A DNA stretch of 64,000 bases from Rhodamnia argentea (taxonomy: Eukaryota; Streptophyta; Magnoliopsida; Myrtales; Myrtaceae), in NCBI RefSeq assembly GCF_020921035.1, contig NC_063157.1:3658001-3722000 (forward strand), read 5' to 3'. The translations under genes were made by a program, and so were the position numbers. Below are positions 58,342 through 64,000 of this stretch, piece after piece (positions within the stretch are counted from its first letter, which is position 1; each line of letters begins with the position of its first letter). The notes under the pieces are model-generated. The model was not told the origin of the DNA and ran no database searches. It worked only from the letters and a program-made list of their open reading frames with translations.

Positions 58342-61300
58342 TGACTGGACCTGGAGATATTCAATCCGAAAGTGACAGGGAGGAAGATGATGTTGAGATG
58401 CCACCGTTAGAGGACTGTAGCGATGTTGAGATGCCGGTCAAAGGTGAATTGATGGTGGTTAGGCGTTCTTTGAGTGTTCAAGTTAAGGAGGAGGAGTATC
58501 ACCAACAACGAGAAAATCTGTTCCATACAAGATGCTTGGTGAATGGTAAGATTTGTAGTTTGATTGTTGATGAGGGTAGTTGCACGAATGTAGCAAGTTG
58601 TACCATGGTAGAGAAGCTTGGGTTAAGGACCGAAAAGCACCCTAGACCGTATAGATTGCAGTGGTTGAATGATAGTAGAGAAGTAAAGGTGTCAAAGCAA
58701 GTTCGAGTCCCATTTGAGATAGGGAGATATAAAGACGATGTGATGTGTGATGTGTGATGTTGTGCCTATGCAAGCAGGCCATCTTTTACTTGGTAGGCCA
58801 TGGCAGTATAATTGGAAAGTACATCATGACGGGTACACCAACCGATATTCGTTGGTAATGAATCGGAAGACTTACACTTTGGTACCGATGACACCTACCG
58901 AGGTGTATGAAGATCAACTGAAACTACAACGTGAAGTCGAGAGGGAGAGAAAAGAAAATTCTGAGAAGCAAGGAAAAACAATAGTTGAGAAGAGTGGAGT
59001 GGTAAAAGCCGAGGGAAAAGGAGAAAGGAAAGAAAAAAAGGAAAAGAATTTCTTTGCAAAATCGAGTGAAGTGAGGAGAGTTTTACTTCCGGATCGATCG
59101 ATGCTTGTACTTTTGTACAAGGAGGCACTGTTTACTACTAACGAACTTGACCCAAGTTTGCCTAGTTCTGTCGTGTCTTTATTGCGGGAATTTGAAGATG
59201 TCTTTCCCGATGAGATTCCCGGAGGTCTACCACCGATTCGAGGCATAGAGCATCAAATTGATTTGATTCATGGTGCGCCATTACCTAACCGACCCGCATA
59301 TCAAAGCAATCCCGAGGAGACAAAGGAACTTCAGCGGCAAGTTAGCGAATTACTGGAGCGAAGATATGTGCGAGAGAGTCTTAGCCCATGTGCTGTTCCT
59401 GTTTTGTTGGTACCGAAGAAGGATGGGTCTTGGCGCATGTGTATTGATTGCTGAGTAATTAATAACATTACGGTAAAGTATTGACATCATATTCCTAGAC
59501 TAGATGATATGTTGGATGAATTGCATGGAGCTTGCATTTTTACTAAAATTGATCCGAAAAGTGGTTATCATCAAATTAGAATGAAAGAAGGGGATGAATG
59601 GAAAACTGCATTTAAGACTAAATATGGGTTGTATGAGTGGTTAGTCATGCCATTTGGTTTAACGAATGCACCTAGTACTTTCATGCGACTTATGAATCAT
59701 GTTCTATGTGCTTTTATTGGCCGATTTGTGGTTGTCTATTTTGATGATATCTTGATATATAGTCGAAGCCTTGATGACCATATTGAGCATGTGCGAGCTG
59801 TTTTTCAGGTTTTAAGGGACGAACAACTATATGCTAACCTAAATAAGTGCTCTTTTGTGACTAACAAATTAGTATTTCTAGGGTTTGTTGTTGGTGCTGA
59901 TGGAATACAAGTTGATGAAGAAAAAGTGAAAGCTATTCGTGAATGGCCAACACCTAAGACAGTAGGAGAGGTGCGCAACTTTCATGGCTTAGCCAGTTTT
60001 TATCGCAGATTTGTGAAGGATTTTAGCACTATCGCCGCACCTTTAACCGAGGTTATCAAGAAGAACGTGGGTTTCATGTGGGGAGAAGAGCAAGAGAGAG
60101 CATTCAATCTGTTAAAGGATAAGCTAATTAATGCTCCTTTGTTGTCTTTACCAAATTTCAGTACTACTTTTGAAATAGAATGTGATGCTTCCGGTACAGG
60201 AATTGAAGCCGTGTTGATGCAAGGAGGACGTCCCATAGCTTATTTCAGCGAGAAATTAAGCGGAGCAACATTGAATTATCCAACTTACGATAAAGAGATG
60301 TATGCTTTGGTGCGAGCTTTGGCGACTTGGCAACACTATCTCGTGGCCAAAGAGTTCGTGATCCACACCGATCACGAGACTTTGAAGTACTTGAGGGGGC
60401 AGCAAAAGTTGAACAAAAGACATGCCAAATAGATGGAGTTCATCGAGACTTTTCCATATGTAATCAAGTACAAGAAAGGTAAGGAAAATGTGGTAGCCGA
60501 TGCACTTTCCCGAAGGTTCGCAATTCTAACTACTTGAGGAGCAAAGTGTCTAGGATTTGAGCATATCAAAGAATTATATACTGATGATGATGACTTTGGA
60601 AGAGTGTTTGAAGCTTGTGAGCATGCTGCGTTTGAAAAATTCTATAGGCATGATGGATACCTCTTTCGTGAAAACAAGTTGTGTTTGCCTAGATGCTCTT
60701 TGCGAGAGTTGTTAGTGCGAGAGGCGCATAGTGGCGCTTTAATGGGACATTTTGGCATAAATAAAACTCATGAAGTACTGCATGAACATTTTTATTGGCC
60801 ACACATGAAACGAGATGTCACACGCGTTTGTGAGAGATGCATTGCTTGTAAACAGGCTAAGTCTACAATTAAACCACATGGCTTGTATACTCCTTTGCCT
60901 ATCCCGACGCATCCTTGGGTTGATATTTCAATGGATTTTGTATTAGGATTGCCTAGGTCTAAGCATGGTAGGGATTCTATTTATGTGGTTGTAGATCGAT
61001 TTTCGAAAATGGCTCATTTTATACCTTGTCATAAATCTGATGATGCATCGCATATTGCTGATTTGTTCTTTCATGAGGTTGTGCGTTTGCATGGCATGCC
61101 TAGGTCCATTGTTTCTGATCGAGATACTAAATTTCTTAGCTACTTTTGGAAGACATTGTGGAAGAAGTTAGGTATACGACTTTTATTTTCTACTACTTGT
61201 CATCCACAAACCGATGGTCAAACCGAAGTAGTTAATAGGACTTTAGAGACTTTATTGTGTGCTATCATTAAAAAGAATATTAAGTCTTGGGAAGACTGTT

Positions 61301-61896
61301 TACCTCATGTTGAGTTTGCTTATAACGAGAGCGTGCATTCTGCTACTAAATTCACACCGTTTGAGGTTGTCTATGGTTTTAACCCATTAACTCCATTAGA
61401 TTTAACCTCTTTGCCTGTTGATGAGCGTGTGGATTTAGATGGTGCTAAGAAAGCTGAATTTGTGAAGACTTTGCATGAAAAGACGCGGCTGAATATTAAG
61501 CACAAGACAGAGCAATATGCAAAGCAAGCCAACAAAGGGCGTAAGAAGGTAGTGTTTGAGCCCGGTGATTGGGTCCGGGTTCATATGCGCACAGAGCGTT
61601 TTCCCTAACAACGACATTCTAAGTTGTTACCGCGAGGGGATGGACCATTCATGGTGTTGGAGAGAGTCAACGATAATGCCTACAAGCTTGATCTTCCAGG
61701 TGAGTATGTTATTAGTGCTACTTTCAATGTTTCTGACTTGACTCTTTTTGATGCAGGCGATGATTTGAGGGCAAATCCTTTGCATGGGGGAGGGAATGAT
61801 GTGGACATCGAGCCCTATCGAGGAGGAGGTGCTAGGGATCCATTATCCTATCCGCTAGGCCCCATCACTCGAGCCAGAGCAAAGGAATTCAAGTAA
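58341..61896 (+). pseudogene. gypsy Pol (protease, RT, RNase H, integrase), broken
   Basis: The protease region has LIVDEGSCTNVASC, with E after the catalytic D where G is usual. A 7-base slippage duplication near 58745-58760 shifts the frame before the VVPMQAGHLLLGRPW region. Stops occur in reverse transcriptase at 59452-59454 and again near 59484, both where arginine is expected; at 60430 (TAG); near 60536; and at 61606 (TAA). Intact blocks include the RT core YFDDILIYS (59737), RNase H ([22 protein letters not shown]), the integrase zinc finger (H..H...C..C at 60740-60860), and the DDE core in SMDF, VSDRDT and TEVVNR. The frame reads through the LTR boundary and ends at 61896, inside the 3' LTR. 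No chromodomain is seen. Confidence 0.9.
61786..61796 (+). other. polypurine tract
   Basis: GGGGGAGGGAA lies directly before the 3' LTR and would prime plus-strand synthesis. Confidence 0.85.
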
Positions 61897-62497
61897 GCTG
61901 TCGGCGTCATGGTTTAAAATCTTTGGAATAGAGACAATATGGATTCGAGACTTAAAGATTCTCAAGCTCCTTGGTGCAATAATATCACTTTTTGGTTACA
62001 ATGACTTCGAGACGCTTGGAAACGAGCCACTAATCAATACTCACTACTTTAGTAGTGATTGACGACGTTTTTTAGCGTTTCGGAATCATTTAGATGGACT
62101 TTTAGGCCTTTTTCTATTTTTAGGCGAATTTTCATTAATTAAGGATATTTTTGTAATTTTGCCTTATTAGGGTTAGCACCCTATATAATGGAGCTTATAG
62201 GTTTTCGTTAACGCAACTTTGATTCCGAATATTATACAGAGAGGTTTTCTTCTTTGAGTTCTCTTGAGGACTAGATCTTATCAAGGTTTCCTTGTGGCGA
62301 TCGAATTCAACTTATCGAGCAAGATCGCGAATCCTCTTGTTCGTGGCGTTATAGCGTTGATAGGTTGACACAGATTCGTCAACAGGTCGCGTTCATACCG
62401 AGATTACCAATCACAGGTTCGATTGGGGGTTGAGGTTAGCAAATTCGTAACTCATAGATCTTCGTAGAACGATCAACTTCCGCAACGATTCACATCA
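61797..62497 (+). repeat. 3' LTR of the gypsy element
   Basis: It is the same length as the 5' LTR and has the same TGATGTG...CACATCA ends. It is followed by ACACC at 62498-62502, matching the left flank. Confidence 0.95.
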
Positions 62498-62502
62498 ACA
62501 CC

Positions 62503-62824
62503 CTGAACTGGATCTCACTCAATCAGGAAGTAACTATCTACCTAGTTCATTCATTAACCTGAATAGGCATTGTACTCTTTCAGTGGCCCAGGGATAGTCG
62601 TACAAGGACATAAGCCACGTACAAATACTTGGAAGAGGCATATTGCAGATTATGTTTGCTATGCACTTAAGTTATTACGCCTCCTAACCATTTTCCGGGG
62701 ACAGATAAACAGAAGAAACAGCTCATGGGAAAAATAAGTGGCAAATGTTTAAGTTAACTTCTTTCAAGATTCTCGTTTGTCCAAACAGTTCACACGAGGA
62801 ATCAAGATGGAATTTCCTTCTTAC
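62503..62824 (-). other. RSH intron 2, proximal part
   Basis: Intronic sequence between the RSH exon 2 donor and the gypsy element. No coding signal was seen. Confidence 0.6.
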
Positions 62825-63807
62825 CCCTACAATAAAGTCAGCCCCACCAGCTCCAAAGTTCCTCAATACATAGTCAGAACTCACGAAGGTATCGTCAAGG
62901 GTGTCATGCAACAGTCCCACGGCAACCACAGTAGAATTAGCACCGATCAGTGCCAGTGCCACAGCTGTTTCAACGCAATGCTGCAGATATGGATTGTCGC
63001 TGGCACGCATCTACATCACAAACACATCAAGTCCTATCAAACAATCATAAAGAAAAATTGCCCCAATGAACAAAGGCCATTGTATACTCGAGAACTATAC
63101 CTGCCCTCTATGTGCCTTTTCGGCCTCATAGAACGCATTAATGACAAACTCGTCGCAGAAGGTCTTATGCCTTAACTGTGCATTCACCAACAACTCTCTT
63201 GCATACGGCTCGAGATCACTCTCCACAAAGCTATCCTCCAAATTAAACGTCAATTCCTCCACATCAGCAGCTCCACCACTATCACCGCGCACTTCAACCG
63301 CAGGCATTTCTAGCTCAACACAAGAAGCCACCGCCCTACTAACAAACCCACTGAACAGCCCGTTAGAACCTCTTCGAATCGAGCCTAGTGCATTAACGTC
63401 ATTTTTATCACACGAAGTTCTCACTGGGAAGCTCTTTGCACAACCATTTCCACTACTGCTACAGCTACTACACGAAACAGGTCCGTGAAGAACCGACACC
63501 GGGCTGTGATGATCTCGCTTCCGCGAACCCACAAATTTACTCGGCGAATAGCGAAAGGAGCTGCTCAGCTCCCTAAATTCCTCACCTCTCTCTTGCCTCG
63601 CCAGTTCATCTCCGCCCCCACCGAAGCGAAGAGGCACGAGAGACCGCCGACGATTGGCTTCTGAGCCGAAGAAGCGGTCGACGAGCCGGGCGGCGACGAC
63701 CTGGAGTTGAATTCGAAATCGCACGGCACGTGCGCATTGACCTGGTGCGACGTCCAGCAGACGCTGCTCGGCGGGCTGGAGTACAGAGCCACCGTCGTGA
63801 CAGCCAT
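62825..63807 (-). pseudogene. RSH: RSH2/RSH3-like (p)ppGpp synthetase/hydrolase, exons 1-2, broken
   Basis: Exon 1 (63807-63101) starts [20 protein letters not shown], the typical chloroplast-targeted RSH2/3 N-terminus, and runs to [12 protein letters not shown]. Similarity then moves to another frame near 63630 ([62 protein letters not shown]). Exon 2 (63010-62825) reads [40 protein letters not shown] and [11 protein letters not shown], covering the start of the HD hydrolase domain including the HD pair in LLHDTLDD. Both exons are bounded by GT donors and the expected phases. Apart from the frameshift they are well kept, so decay is recent. Sequence 63808-64000 should be the 5' leader. Confidence 0.88.
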
Positions 63808-64000
63808 GGACATTTGGGGCGGGCTGGATTCTAGGGTTTCGCGCAGGAGTTCGCGGAGCGCAACCAATTCCGTCGGAACCGAGGCCGTTTCTCAAGAACC
63901 CAGATTCTTCTCCCGCGGGACGGGACGATTCCTCGGAAAAAGGAGTCGAATTTTCCCGGGAAAAGCCGCATTTTCTTTCTCAGGGAAGCAGCTGTCGACC

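Larger units (their letters stand above)
56106..62497 (+). mobile_element. Ty3/gypsy LTR retrotransposon, full length but mutated, 6.4 kb
   Basis: The element has two 701-bp LTRs, a primer-binding site, gag, a pol remnant, a polypurine tract, and the 5-bp target duplication ACACC at 56101-56105 and 62498-62502. The order protease, reverse transcriptase, RNase H, integrase identifies Ty3/gypsy. It sits on the plus strand, antisense to the RSH gene whose intron 2 it occupies. Gag is open but internally shortened, and pol has several stops and a frameshift, so this copy cannot move by itself. By eye the LTRs differ at about 20 of 701 positions (near 97 percent identity). Confidence 0.95.

Noticed and set aside
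63095..63895. A 266-codon frame read as one protein starting at 63895
   Set aside because: Only its downstream part matches RSH. The true RSH start at 63807 is in another frame, so the upstream part is a shadow exposed by a frameshift.
1..64000. A functional multi-gene cluster or novel defence system
   Set aside because: The intact genes belong to unrelated pathways, lie on both strands with large gaps, and are separated by transposons. No shared regulatory sites or co-oriented set was found.

Overview
This is a nuclear chromosome segment from a flowering plant, most likely a woody eudicot. The evidence is multi-exon genes with GT-AG introns, plant-only families (STRUBBELIG-family receptor, DVL/ROTUNDIFOLIA-like peptide, SKIP23-type F-box/DUF295 protein, DAO-type dioxygenase, chloroplast RSH) and plant-type LTR and DNA transposons. 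The resistance-gene tail and the repeat families remind me of Myrtaceae (Eucalyptus relatives), but that is an impression from memory, not a measurement.

Layout. 1-6.8 kb: a broken 3' end of a NOC1/CEBPZ-like ribosome-biogenesis gene (cut by the window edge), a fold-back repeat, and a decayed CIA30-like gene. 8.7-12.4 kb (minus): an IRE1-like kinase/RNase gene without any lumenal sensor, with two splice-level lesions. 12.7-13.4 kb: a 384-bp tandem duplication. 13.7-15.0 kb: a Harbinger-like element. 15.0-18.6 kb: a mosaic of gene fragments, all on the plus strand: NOC1 5' exons, an NBS-LRR tail, a DUF1223-like tail, then NOC1 middle exons. 19.8-20.8 kb: an intact F-box/DUF295 gene. 20.8-25.9 kb: repeat-rich, with a DNA transposon and a solo copia-type LTR. 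25.9-29.8 kb: an intact ten-exon proteasome ATPase gene RPT1. 33.7-40.1 kb (minus): an intact sixteen-exon STRUBBELIG-family LRR receptor pseudokinase. 40-52.5 kb: gene-poor and full of inverted-repeat elements, but holding a small DVL/RTFL peptide gene at 47.8 kb. 52.8-54.3 kb: an intact three-exon DAO-type 2-oxoglutarate dioxygenase. 54.9-63.8 kb (minus): a dead RSH2/RSH3-like (p)ppGpp synthetase/hydrolase gene whose second intron carries a 6.4-kb Ty3/gypsy element at 56106-62497.

Five genes look functional: the F-box gene, RPT1, the SRF receptor, the DVL peptide and DAO. They belong to unrelated processes (protein turnover, tissue-level signalling, organ shape, auxin catabolism), and nothing suggests a cluster or pathway. 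The rest is decayed gene copies and transposons. The main message is genome dynamics: one NOC1 family split into three non-overlapping pieces in permuted order, a four-fragment mosaic, and several transposons whose ends and target-site duplications can be read exactly. I did not find a convincing new multi-gene system. The closest to an unusual function is the sensorless IRE1-like kinase/RNase, and its lesions argue that this copy is dead.
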